A stretch of DNA of 64,000 nt, taken from Pirellulales bacterium (GTDB lineage: Bacteria > Planctomycetota > Planctomycetia > Pirellulales > PALSA-1355). Below the pieces are notes generated by a model. That model was given only the letters and a program-made list of their open reading frames with translations, made no database searches and had not been told where the DNA came from. The stretch is taken from assembly GCA_022844125.1 (NCBI GenBank), contig JALHMI010000002.1:397524-461523 (forward strand), in the 5' to 3' direction. A program made the translations under genes and the position numbers. Below are positions 1-7,934 of the stretch, piece by piece; the first letter of the stretch is position 1; every line of letters starts with the position of its first letter.

Positions 1-267
1 GAGTCGACGCGAATTGTCAAATGTCAAGGTCGCTTCGGCTGAATTCAGCGGCTTTCGCGAAGCCGAGCCATTGAAGATGACGTCGGCCATCTCTTTCCCA
101 CGCAGGCTCTTGACGCTCTGCTCGCCAAGCACCCACTTGATGGCGTCGACAATGTTGCTCTTGCCCGAACCATTGGGTCCGACAACCACCGTGATGCCCG
201 ATGGGAACTCGAGCCGCGTTTTGTCGGCAAAGCTCTTAAAGCCGACGAGTTCGAGCGCCTTCAGCAT
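1..267 (-). CDS. smc: Chromosome segregation ATPase SMC, N-terminal part (runs off left edge)
   Basis: The first 89 codons of an SMC protein are visible, starting with ATG at 267. SMC is the ATPase arm of the condensin-like complex that compacts and segregates the chromosome. The N-terminal half of the ABC-type head is plain: '[14 protein letters not shown]' at the start and a Walker A loop GPNGSGKS at residues 30-37, followed by '[14 protein letters not shown]'. The coiled coil, hinge and C-terminal head lie outside the window. It follows the FlgI-like/HEAT gene by 187 bases on the same strand, so it may have its own promoter. RecF/RecN-type ATPases also have this loop, but the FKSFAD and [11 protein letters not shown] segments are specific to SMC. 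Confidence 0.93.
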   Translation of the reverse strand, partial: MLKALELVGFKSFADKTRLEFPSGITVVVGPNGSGKSNIVDAIKWVLGEQSVKSLRGKEMADVIFNGSASRKPLNSAEATLTFDNSRRL

Positions 268-454
268 AAGAGATTTTGTTGGAAGGACTTGGGAGCAATA
301 CGGGCGGACAGTTCACCGCGGCTCGCTGGAAGAAAATTCCCCCGTGCAACTCGGGAATTGCCGCGGACAGGTCCATTCTACCAAGAAGACCCGACCGAGG
401 CTGGACCGGAATCGCGGGTTTTTGCCGCGTTTCCGTCGTAAATCTCGCCGGATG

Positions 455-2176
455 CTAGCGGGCGGATTTTCGCTTCCGACCCGGAAACAACTCCGGCAGC
501 GGGTTAGCCGCCACGATCTGCGGTTCGGACTTCTGAGCCGCTCCTGCCAAGGGTTCCACCACATCGGACTCGGCTTCGCGCTGCTGGTAGATGCGATCCT
601 CTTCCGGAAGCGCGTCCACTTCAAACCGAGCGTCCAGTGCCCCCGAGGTTTTGGCATGCTGGAGTGCCTGGACCACGTCGGGATACGTTCCGCCGAGTTC
701 CACGATCGCCCGGATCACTTCGTCGAGTTTCGTGCTGACGACGCGCTTCTGATCAGGTTTACCTGGTGCGAAGCGGCTGACGGTCACCTTGCCGGCCACG
801 CCCTTGACCATGATCTGCTTGCCGGCGTCCAGGATGAAAGGAGCCTTGAGCGTCTGCTCATGCCCGAAGACCACAACCTCTGGCCGGTAGCTGCGAGTGA
901 CATGCACCATCGCCGGTCCGCTGGTGTTCAAGACGTGGTAGCCGAACTGCCCGCCCAGGTTCTCGCCACGAATGGCAGGGTCGTTCGGATTCATTGCCCA
1001 GATCGCCCGGAACGCTCCATAACGGGTCTCGGAACTCGCAACTTCCAAGAGTTCAAACAACGCGTCGCGGGCCGACATATCGACCATGGAACTCAATGCG
1101 GCCAGAGCGAACGCCCGGAACGTCGGCTCCTCGCGAGCGGCACGAGCGAGCGGCGCGGCGGCCCGACTGTCATCCAAGTACGCCAGTGCTTCGGCCGCAT
1201 AAAAGCGGACCTCCGGATCGGCATTCTCGACCCCTTTGGCTAGCGACTCGACAGACTTGCGTCCGATCGCTTCCAGCCGGAGTGCGGCCGTTGCCGCGGA
1301 GATCGGATCGAGCAACTGGCGTTCGAGCAATTCGATACGCAGCGCTTGCTCGGCCGGGGACTCTTTCAGCGGAATCGCCCGCACCACGCGAATGTATCGG
1401 GCAATGTTGTCCTTATAGCGGGGATGGACCTTCAGGTCGATCCGCTCATCGGTTTTGGGAGTCGCAACGCCCTGCTTGATGCCGCGATGGAACGTGTGGA
1501 AGCGTGCATTGATGACCTGCCCCACTTGGGCCGCCAACCGCACGGATTTGTCTTCGGGGCCGATGAACAAGCCAAGATCGCGTGATCGAGTAGCGATGCC
1601 GCCGCCCAGCACTTTGCCGCGTAACAAGATTGCTCGGTCCTTTTCGCCGTCGGCCGATGGATCAACCAGGATCGGACCTTCGCCCACAGCGAGTGGATGG
1701 CCTTGACGGATGGCACCACCGAGGACCGCCATTTCGGTCAGTCGCGTCTCCATCAGCCAGCCGCCACGAAGACTGGCCGCCTCGCTATGTGATGGCACCT
1801 TGACTTCGATGTCGAATTTGTCCCCTTTTTGAACGCCAGGGGGCAATTGCCCTTTCACCAGGATCATCGCGGTCGAGGGCGAGGCCAAAAGCTGATTGGG
1901 ATTCTGCACGCCGATCGTCTGCAACTCGTGCAGAAGTGCCGCTCGCTGCGGCGACGGCGCGGGATCTTCGCCGGTGTTGTCCAGACAGGTCGCCAGCGCG
2001 ATCGCTTCCACCGCCACGTAGTTGTGACCAAAAGGCCGCGCCACCGAGCCGACAAGCTTTGTGTCGACTTCCAGAACGTCCGCAATGCCTTCAGGGCTCT
2101 GTGAGCGCAGATTGGTCCCGGCGCATCCAGAGAGCGCAAGCGAACTGACCAACAGCCAAGCGTAGCAAGGCTTCAT
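455..2176 (-). CDS. FlgI-like domain plus HEAT-repeat lipoprotein
   Basis: 573-aa predicted lipoprotein. I start it at the ATG at 2176 because this gives a signal peptide with a lipobox (LALSGC, Cys18); the frame is open further upstream. Residues about 104-170 resemble the flagellar P-ring protein FlgI: 'VKGQLPPGVQKGDKFDIEV', then SLRGG at 135-139 followed by a 'G.PL.VGEG'-like stretch. Residues about 275-365 are Ala/Leu/Glu-rich paired helices typical of HEAT repeats ('DPEVRFYAAEALAYL'). The C-terminal third has no recognisable domain. No flagellar genes lie nearby, so a P-ring role is unlikely; an envelope scaffold is an inference. It is the last gene of a minus-strand run dnaJ-like, small membrane protein, rnpA, yidD. 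Confidence 0.75.
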   Translation of the reverse strand: MKPCYAWLLVSSLALSGCAGTNLRSQSPEGIADVLEVDTKLVGSVARPFGHNYVAVEAIALATCLDNTGEDPAPSPQRAALLHELQTIGVQNPNQLLASPSTAMILVKGQLPPGVQKGDKFDIEVKVPSHSEAASLRGGWLMETRLTEMAVLGGAIRQGHPLAVGEGPILVDPSADGEKDRAILLRGKVLGGGIATRSRDLGLFIGPEDKSVRLAAQVGQVINARFHTFHRGIKQGVATPKTDERIDLKVHPRYKDNIARYIRVVRAIPLKESPAEQALRIELLERQLLDPISAATAALRLEAIGRKSVESLAKGVENADPEVRFYAAEALAYLDDSRAAAPLARAAREEPTFRAFALAALSSMVDMSARDALFELLEVASSETRYGAFRAIWAMNPNDPAIRGENLGGQFGYHVLNTSGPAMVHVTRSYRPEVVVFGHEQTLKAPFILDAGKQIMVKGVAGKVTVSRFAPGKPDQKRVVSTKLDEVIRAIVELGGTYPDVVQALQHAKTSGALDARFEVDALPEEDRIYQQREAESDVVEPLAGAAQKSEPQIVAANPLPELFPGRKRKSAR

Positions 2177-2403
2177 GCCGTGCCCCGATCTTTTCGTTAA
2201 TTGCCGATCGGCTGCGCAGGTGCATCCATGCACGCACCAGCTCGCGCCAAATCGGATCATCCCTCGATTATTCGCTCGAACGAGCGGCTCGGTAAAAGGA
2301 CGATTTCGACGAGGGCGGGAGATTAGAGATCGCCAGAATCCGGGTCAAGGCCGGTTTCTGGCCAACTGCCGAAACTTTGTTCCGGCGCCTCGCGGCCACC
2401 AAA

Positions 2404-2643
2404 TCAGGGTGGGTCATATCCGCCTCTGCAAAACGGGTTGCAGCGCAGGATCCGATAGACACCCAACCAGAAGCCTCGCCAGACCCCGTATTTCTCCACC
2501 GCGCCAATCATGTAGTGACTACAAGTGGGCTGAAAGCGGCAATTGCGACCGATGAACGGGCTGAGCGTGAGCTGGTACAGCCTGACCACGGCGATCAACA
2601 GCCGAGAGGGCCAGCTCGAAATTCGCGACCACAAATGCTGCAT
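2404..2643 (-). CDS. yidD: Membrane protein insertion efficiency factor YidD
   Basis: 79 aa, normal length for YidD, a small amphipathic inner-membrane-associated protein that helps YidC/Sec insertion. The family pattern is complete: 'LIAVVRLYQLTLSPFIGRNC', then the Cys-containing 'RFQPTCSHYMIGAVEKYG' and the C-terminal 'GVYRILRCNPFCRGGYDPP'. It lies 27 bases after rnpA, the usual neighbour in bacteria (rpmH-rnpA-yidD-yidC). Here rpmH and yidC are not adjacent. Start ATG at 2643. Confidence 0.95.
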   Translation of the reverse strand: MQHLWSRISSWPSRLLIAVVRLYQLTLSPFIGRNCRFQPTCSHYMIGAVEKYGVWRGFWLGVYRILRCNPFCRGGYDPP

Positions 2644-2670
2644 GCGAAAATTATCCGGCGTCGTCAGCCT

Positions 2671-3054
2671 CTACCCCAGGCGTTTGGACGCGCGTTTGCT
2701 CAGCCGTACTAGCGAGGCCTGTGCCTCGGCAAGCACAGGTTTGCCCAGTCGAGGCACGATCACGAGGTCGACGGCGGGGAGTTCCGCCTGCGTAAGTCGG
2801 AACGCCTCGCGCAGGATGCGCTTCCATCGATTGCGTTGGACTGCCCCTCCGTGCTTCCGCGAAACCGAGAGCCCGAGCCGCGCGTAGTTTCGGCCGCTTT
2901 CGCAGACAAACACCAGTAGTCGCTCGTCGGATGCCGAGGCCTTGCGATCGTACACCCGCTGAAATTCGGCGGTCGAGCGAATGTGCTGGTGCGGACGAAA
3001 GCGAAAGCTTCGGCTCTGCAAGTCAGGTGTAATTCGCTCGTCGGTCATACACAT
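2671..3054 (-). CDS. rnpA: Ribonuclease P protein component
   Basis: 127-aa basic protein subunit of RNase P, which binds the catalytic RNA and helps trim 5' leaders from pre-tRNAs. The RNR-type signature is visible in 'KHGGAVQRNRWKRILREAFR' (about residues 67-86), with the family's 'RLGLSVSRK' before it and 'DLVIVPR' after it. The ATG at 3054 overlaps the stop of the upstream gene (TGATG), which suggests translational coupling; a second ATG two codons later is an alternative start. Unlike most bacteria, rpmH is not directly upstream. A small membrane protein and a DnaJ-family gene occupy that place. Confidence 0.93.
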   Translation of the reverse strand: MCMTDERITPDLQSRSFRFRPHQHIRSTAEFQRVYDRKASASDERLLVFVCESGRNYARLGLSVSRKHGGAVQRNRWKRILREAFRLTQAELPAVDLVIVPRLGKPVLAEAQASLVRLSKRASKRLG

Positions 3055-3359
3055 CAGCTAGGGCCATCGCCGGGTGAATCACTCTTGCGATCGAAGAGCG
3101 GTTTTCGATACCAGGCGTCTTCGTACCGCGGAGTTGGCCCATGCGAGCGACGAGCCTCGCGCATGACATGCCTGCCGCCCAGGATCGCCAATGCCACAAG
3201 CGCCATGCCCACGAGCACGAGCCCTAGCAATGCCATTAGCACGATGGCCCGATTCTGCGGCGAGAGCCGCGTCAACAGCGGCTGCCCCTCGGATTCGGCC
3301 CAGGCCAGCGACGCGGCCGCGAGTGAGCTGATTTGCCAGACAGCCGCCAGCCTCACCAT
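3054..3359 (-). CDS. Small secreted/membrane protein of unknown function
   Basis: 101 aa from the ATG at 3359. This start gives a signal-peptide-like N-terminus ([21 protein letters not shown]), and a second hydrophobic segment at about residues 40-62 ([22 protein letters not shown]) gives one membrane span. It is followed by a basic, Pro-containing tail ('[14 protein letters not shown]'). The start overlaps the end of the dnaJ-type gene by 7 bases, and its stop overlaps the rnpA start by 1 base, so it is part of a tightly coupled operon. No family recognised. The position suggests co-expression with protein folding and RNase P genes, but gives no function. Confidence 0.75.
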   Translation of the reverse strand: MVRLAAVWQISSLAAASLAWAESEGQPLLTRLSPQNRAIVLMALLGLVLVGMALVALAILGGRHVMREARRSHGPTPRYEDAWYRKPLFDRKSDSPGDGPS

Positions 3360-4333
3360 TTCAGGTCCTTTCGCGGGTCCTGGGGATGCTCGCTCGCGGC
3401 ATGCTCGTCGAGCTTCTTGATCAGCTCCAGGCACTCCTCGTCGAGCGGCGATGGCAGTACGATTTGAATCTCGGCATAGAGATCCCCGGCCACGCCATCT
3501 CGCCCGGCCACGCCGTGCCCCTTGATCCGCAGCTTCTTGCCGCTCGAACTCCCCGCGGGCAAGCGGAGCGAGATCGTCCCCTTGGGAGTTGGCACGTCCA
3601 CTTTGGCGCCCAGTGCCGCTTCGGACAGCGTCACCGGCACACGAACTTCAAGATCGTTGCCGCGCCGCGTGAACCACGGATGCGGAGCGACGTGAATCGT
3701 GATCAGGATATCGCCGGGCGTGCCCCCTGGAACGCTTTCTCCCTGGCCGCGCAGACGAATCTTCTTGCCATCCTCGATGCCCGCTGGAATCTTGACGTTG
3801 AGCGTCTCGACTTTGCCTCCGTCGCGGCGCAGCGAGATCTGTGCTTGCCCACCCAACACTGCGGTTCCGAAGGGTACTTCGAGCTCTGTGGCGAGGTCGG
3901 CCCCGCGCATCTCCTGCGGCTGCGCTCGCCGCTGCCCTCGACCACCGCGACGGTACTGTCCGAACAAGTCGCCAAACGGATTGCCCTCGTATTCGGCCCC
4001 GCCACCGCCGCCAAAGCGGCCAAACAGCTCACTGAAATCAACTTCCTCGCCGCCAGGTCCCGTGCTCCAGGTACGTCCCCCACGCGGGCCCCCGCCCGCA
4101 CCGGCGCCCATCTGTTCGAAACCGCTACCGTACTGATCGTACAACTTGCGCTTCTCGGGATCGTTCAGCACGTCGAACGCCCGTTGTAACTCCTGGAACT
4201 TGGCCTTCGCCGATTGATCGTCGGGATTGACGTCCGGATGATACTTTCTGGCCAGCTTACGATAGGCCTTTTGAATATCCGCCGCGGACGCGCCGCGGTC
4301 GACGCCCAGGATTTTGTAATAGTCTTCAGCCAT
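3353..4333 (-). CDS. DnaJ-family co-chaperone, type II (CbpA-like)
   Basis: 326 aa from the ATG at 4333 ([11 protein letters not shown]). The J domain is at about residues 5-70 with the HPD motif at 32-34, which stimulates DnaK ATPase. A Gly/Phe-rich linker follows (about 85-135), then a C-terminal substrate-binding region (about 150-305) with typical segments '[21 protein letters not shown]' and '[18 protein letters not shown]'. The Cys-rich zinc finger of classical DnaJ is absent, so this is a type II/CbpA-like protein, not DnaJ proper. It heads a minus-strand operon with a small membrane protein, rnpA and yidD. The open frame extends 35 codons upstream, but the J domain fixes this start. 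Confidence 0.93.
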   Translation of the reverse strand: MAEDYYKILGVDRGASAADIQKAYRKLARKYHPDVNPDDQSAKAKFQELQRAFDVLNDPEKRKLYDQYGSGFEQMGAGAGGGPRGGRTWSTGPGGEEVDFSELFGRFGGGGGAEYEGNPFGDLFGQYRRGGRGQRRAQPQEMRGADLATELEVPFGTAVLGGQAQISLRRDGGKVETLNVKIPAGIEDGKKIRLRGQGESVPGGTPGDILITIHVAPHPWFTRRGNDLEVRVPVTLSEAALGAKVDVPTPKGTISLRLPAGSSSGKKLRIKGHGVAGRDGVAGDLYAEIQIVLPSPLDEECLELIKKLDEHAASEHPQDPRKDLKW

Positions 4334-4512
4334 TCCGTTATCGTTCGGAGTTGTCGGTCGAATCGGGGGGGTATGGAAAGCGGAGCTATGCCATTTTACG
4401 GCTGACTGACGGAATCCAGCAAGCCGCTCGCAAGGCACGCGGTAATTGTCCCACGTGCTACCCTTGAAACATACCCCGCAGAAGCTTTCGCCACACCACC
4501 GGAATAACCGCT

Positions 4513-6021
4513 ATGTTTCGCACGTCGCTCGTGCTGCTGGCCGTCTGGGCGGGAGCGATCCATGTCGCGGCCCACGCCGCATCAGGTCCCGGCGGCGTAT
4601 TCGAGATCGAAGTCGTTGACCGCCAGACGCGAGAGCCGCTGGCCTGCAGGATGCACCTGGCGAATGCGGCCGGCAAGTCGCTCAAGGCGCCGCGCGTGCC
4701 ATTCTGGCACGACCACTTCACCTTCGACGGCAAGATCTCATTGAAACTCCCCAAGGGGGATTACGATTTCACGATCGAGCATGGCCTGGAATACGCTCCT
4801 CAGACAGGCCGGTTCACGATGGACAACTTCTCGAAGGACAAGAAAACTTTCGAGCTCGACCGCTTCGCCGACATGGCCGCCGAAGGGTGGTGGAGTGGCG
4901 AAATTGACATCGCGCGACTCGCTGTCGATCTGCCGCTGCTGATGCGTGCGGAGGACCTGCACGTCGCCACGCTGATCACCTGGCCCGGCCGCGAGGTACT
5001 GCTGCCAAGTGGCTTTGATCCAGCGAGCACCCTGGTTTCGTTCGATAAGAACCGGTTCGTGCATGTCGGAGCCGGGATCGACGCCCGAGACGGAGGCACG
5101 CTGCTGCTGTTGAATCTGAACGAGCCGCTGGCGCTCGAGTCACTTGCCACGCAACTCGGTGCGCTGGAACAAACCAAGGCCAACGAAGGCTGGGCCGACG
5201 CACGTAGCGCCGCCGACTGGGACCTGCCGCTGTGGATTGCTTCCGGCAAACTCGATTCCGTGCAGGTGCTCAACAGCGATATTCGTCGCAGCACCGAGAA
5301 GGGGAGTCGACCCAAGAAGCAAACCGGCAAGCCGCGCGATGAGTTGGAGTTCAGCGGCGTTGACGGCCAGGGGCGCTGGGCCGAGGCGATTTATTATCAC
5401 CTCCTGAACTGCGGCCTCCGGATTCCGCCTACCGCCGGCAGCGGCTCTGGCGAGTTTGCCAACCCGCTAGGTTTCAACCGGATGTACGTGCACGTCGAGG
5501 GGGAGCTGACCTACGACCGCTGGTGGGAAGGCGTACGTGCCGGGCGAGTCACGATCACCAACGGTCCACTGCTGCGACCACTCGTCGAAGGCGAACTGCC
5601 GGGCTTCGTGTTCCGCGCCGAGGCGGGACAGCAGATCGAACTGGAAATGGCGCTTAATTTTGCCAGTCGAGACGGCGTGGCCGCCATCGAGGTGATCAAA
5701 GACGGCCGGATTGCTCACTCGATTCCCACGCCCGAGTTCATTCAAGCTGGCGGAGCCCTGCCAACCGTAACGTTCGACCAGAGCGGCTGGGTTCTGATTC
5801 GGGCGGCGGCTAACGTCCCCAACGGCCATCGTCTCGCAATCACGGCTCCCTACTATGTCGAAATCGGCAGCCAGCCCCGGATCAGCAAGAATTCGGCCGA
5901 ATTCTTTCAAGACTGGGTCAAAGAGCGAGCCGCCGCGATGAAGTCGGCTCCCAATGCCGCGGAACACGACAAGGCAGTCGCCTTCTGGCAGGACCTGGTC
6001 GATCGGGCCAACGCCCCCTGA
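4513..6021 (+). CDS. Secreted CehA/McbA-like protein, probably without its metal site
   Basis: 502 aa with a clear signal peptide (cleavage near AHAAS, residue 21-24). A carboxypeptidase-regulatory/transthyretin-like beta domain follows (about 28-105, 'GVFEIEVVDRQTREPL'). The rest resembles the secreted CehA/McbA-type metallohydrolases seen in planctomycetes: 'GWWSGEIDIAR' at 125-135 and 'DLPLLMRAEDLHVATLITW' at 139-157. In that family I expect a metal-binding His-x-His where this protein reads Glu-Ile-Asp-Ile-Ala, so it may be catalytically inactive. The C-terminal half includes 'FNRMYVHVEGELTYDRWWEGVRAG'-type sequence. It is convergent with the NAD synthase gene, whose stop abuts its own. 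Family assignment is moderate; substrate unknown. Confidence 0.72.
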   Translation: MFRTSLVLLAVWAGAIHVAAHAASGPGGVFEIEVVDRQTREPLACRMHLANAAGKSLKAPRVPFWHDHFTFDGKISLKLPKGDYDFTIEHGLEYAPQTGRFTMDNFSKDKKTFELDRFADMAAEGWWSGEIDIARLAVDLPLLMRAEDLHVATLITWPGREVLLPSGFDPASTLVSFDKNRFVHVGAGIDARDGGTLLLLNLNEPLALESLATQLGALEQTKANEGWADARSAADWDLPLWIASGKLDSVQVLNSDIRRSTEKGSRPKKQTGKPRDELEFSGVDGQGRWAEAIYYHLLNCGLRIPPTAGSGSGEFANPLGFNRMYVHVEGELTYDRWWEGVRAGRVTITNGPLLRPLVEGELPGFVFRAEAGQQIELEMALNFASRDGVAAIEVIKDGRIAHSIPTPEFIQAGGALPTVTFDQSGWVLIRAAANVPNGHRLAITAPYYVEIGSQPRISKNSAEFFQDWVKERAAAMKSAPNAAEHDKAVAFWQDLVDRANAP

Positions 6022-6861
6022 TCAGGTTCCCCAATCCCGCGGATAGCGGAAGTCGCGGTCCATCGTGCGATTGGTGAGCTTCGCGATCACGGGGAGTCGC
6101 CGCTTGTACTGATTGCGGCGTACCATCCGCACCACGCGTTCCACAAATTCGGCGTCGAACCCCGCTCGGACCGCCTGAGCCGGTTGCCAGCGCCGATCCA
6201 CGAGCAGCACCAGCAGCCGGTCGACCTGGTCGTAGCTGAAGCCCAACTCGCCCTCGTCGGTCTGGCCCACCCAAAGATCGCCGCTGGGGGCTTTGTTGAG
6301 AATCGCCGCCGGCACTCCCAGGTATTCGGCGAGTTGCCGAAGCTGCGTCTTATAGAGATCGCCAATCGGATTGATTGCCGAAGCCAGATCGCCAAACTGC
6401 GTTCCATAGCCCAGGAGCAATTCGGTTTTGTTGCTGGTACCGACCACCAGCCCCTCGAACGCCGCGCTTTGATCGTACAGCACGGTCATGCGTTCGCGAG
6501 CACACTTGTTGGCCAGCCGCATTTGCGTGATGCCCGGCATCGCGGCGACATAGGCGTCAACCTGCGGTGTGATCGGCACATCCAGCGATTGCATTCCCAA
6601 ATCAGCGACGACCGCGGCGCTGTCGCGGCGGGTCTCCTCACTCGAAGTCTTGTACGGCATCGTGACAGCCAGCACGTTCTCCGGCCCCATCGCTCGCACG
6701 ACGAGGTACGCGACGACGCTCGAATCGATGCCGCCGGACAGGCCAAACACCGCCCGGCGAAATCCGGTGCGATGAATCTCGTTGCGGACGAACCGCGTGA
6801 GGATTTCGGCCACAAGCTCGGGATTGATCACCAGACCGGCGGCGCCGAGGTCAGGATTCAT
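6022..6861 (-). CDS. nadE: NAD+ synthase, ammonia-dependent-type domain
   Basis: 279 aa, the length of the stand-alone synthetase. It amidates nicotinic acid adenine dinucleotide to NAD+ after ATP activation. The PP-loop SGGIDSS is at residues 42-48, and 'GTSNKTELLLGYGTQFGDLASAINPIGDLYK' is the substrate-binding region (KTE and T.FGD are diagnostic). 'APSGDLWVGQTDEGELGFSYD' follows. The ATG at 6861 lies inside the end of the upstream nitrilase-family gene (11-base overlap), so the two are translationally coupled. In glutamine-dependent enzymes the glutaminase and synthetase are normally one polypeptide; here they appear as two subunits. Confidence 0.95.
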   Translation of the reverse strand: MNPDLGAAGLVINPELVAEILTRFVRNEIHRTGFRRAVFGLSGGIDSSVVAYLVVRAMGPENVLAVTMPYKTSSEETRRDSAAVVADLGMQSLDVPITPQVDAYVAAMPGITQMRLANKCARERMTVLYDQSAAFEGLVVGTSNKTELLLGYGTQFGDLASAINPIGDLYKTQLRQLAEYLGVPAAILNKAPSGDLWVGQTDEGELGFSYDQVDRLLVLLVDRRWQPAQAVRAGFDAEFVERVVRMVRRNQYKRRLPVIAKLTNRTMDRDFRYPRDWGT

Positions 6862-7762
6862 AGCGCCTCCGCTTGATCCGCCGCAGCTCTTCGATGGTCA
6901 TCAGCAGTTGTTCGTCGCGCCCCAGTGGCGTAATCAGCCGCTCGCGGCGCAACTCGGCCAGGTCGCAATCCACCAGCGTCAGGGCTTCGTCGAACTGCGG
7001 CGCCTGGGCGATGATCCGCCCGTCGGGCCCCACGGCCATGCTATTGCCGAAGAAACACAGACCGTCTTCGAACCCGACACGATTCACGACGATCACCAGC
7101 GCACCTAGTAGCTGCGAAAATGTGCGGGCCAACAGTTCGTAAGTCTCTGCCGTGGCAATCCGCGAGCCATTTACACCACGGGCCGGCGAGTTGATGATCC
7201 ACAAGAGCACATCGACTTCTTCGGCCTGCATGATGGTCGCGCTGGACACGTGCCAGAAGTCTTCGCAGATGACGATTCCCACGCGGCCAAAACGTGCTGT
7301 CTGGAACGCCTGAAACCGCTTGCCTGGCGAAAAGTATCGCTGCTCTTCGAACAGCCCATAGGTCGGCAGGTAGACCTTGCGATGGACGTGCAGGATGCTG
7401 CCGGCCTCGGCATAGAAGGCGGCGTTATAGAACTGGTGTCCCGCGCCTTCCTCGACAAACCCAGCCACGAGCGACATGGGCTCCGCCGTCGCGATCAACC
7501 GGTTGATCTCCGGACTCGCGCGTTCCAACGCCACCTCGGGCACCATGTCGCGGAGGAAGTACCCCGTGAGCGACAATTCGGGAAAGACCACCAGATCGGC
7601 CGATTGCTGCCGTGCCGCGGCGATCTGCTGCTCGTGCAGTTCCAGATTCTGGTGCCGATCGCCCAGCCGCGGAGCGATCTGTGCCAAGGCAACGCGCAAT
7701 ACTCCGGGAGCCGAAGTTTCGGCGGAACTGGAAGCAGCGGCGGTGTCAGGATCCGATTTCAA
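6851..7762 (-). CDS. Nitrilase-superfamily amidohydrolase, probable glutaminase partner of NadE
   Basis: 303-aa carbon-nitrogen hydrolase. The Glu-Lys-Cys triad is visible: Glu62 in 'FPELSLTGYFL', Lys129 in 'HRKVYLPTYGLFEE' and Cys166 in 'VICEDFW'. The 'LPTYGLFEEQRYF' and 'CEDFWH' segments match the N-terminal glutaminase domain of glutamine-dependent NAD synthetases better than other nitrilases. The stop overlaps the nadE start by 11 bases, which supports a role in feeding ammonia to NadE. The start at 7762 is TTG; a TTG 21 codons downstream is an alternative. A general amidase role cannot be excluded. Confidence 0.85.
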   Translation of the reverse strand: MKSDPDTAAASSSAETSAPGVLRVALAQIAPRLGDRHQNLELHEQQIAAARQQSADLVVFPELSLTGYFLRDMVPEVALERASPEINRLIATAEPMSLVAGFVEEGAGHQFYNAAFYAEAGSILHVHRKVYLPTYGLFEEQRYFSPGKRFQAFQTARFGRVGIVICEDFWHVSSATIMQAEEVDVLLWIINSPARGVNGSRIATAETYELLARTFSQLLGALVIVVNRVGFEDGLCFFGNSMAVGPDGRIIAQAPQFDEALTLVDCDLAELRRERLITPLGRDEQLLMTIEELRRIKRRRYES

Positions 7763-7864
7763 CTTTGCAATTCACAAGGAGAATATTGATCGAGGTTACA
7801 GTAAGCTTCCGCCGCGCCCAGCGAGGTGTCAAGCTGCCAAAGACTCATCTCGCACCAATGCAAA

Positions 7865-7901
7865 GCGGCCGCGCCGGATGCCGTTCATCCGGCGCGGCCG
7901 C
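7865..7901 (-). terminator. Perfect 16-bp hairpin, probable terminator of the His-rich gene
   Basis: Left arm 7865-7880 and right arm 7886-7901 are perfect reverse complements around a 5-base loop. The arms are almost all G/C and each contains a GCGGCCGC octamer. On the minus strand the hairpin lies 34 bases after the stop of the His/Gly-rich gene and is followed by TTTG. The T-tract is short, so termination is likely but not certain. Confidence 0.6.
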
Positions 7902-7934
7902 CAGCGAAACTTTTCAAGCGAGGACCTCAGTCGC

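Noticed and set aside
14..1243. Long plus-strand open frame opposite the HEAT lipoprotein and smc
   Set aside because: Antisense to two clear proteins; Arg/Pro/His-rich composition typical of shadow frames in high-GC DNA.
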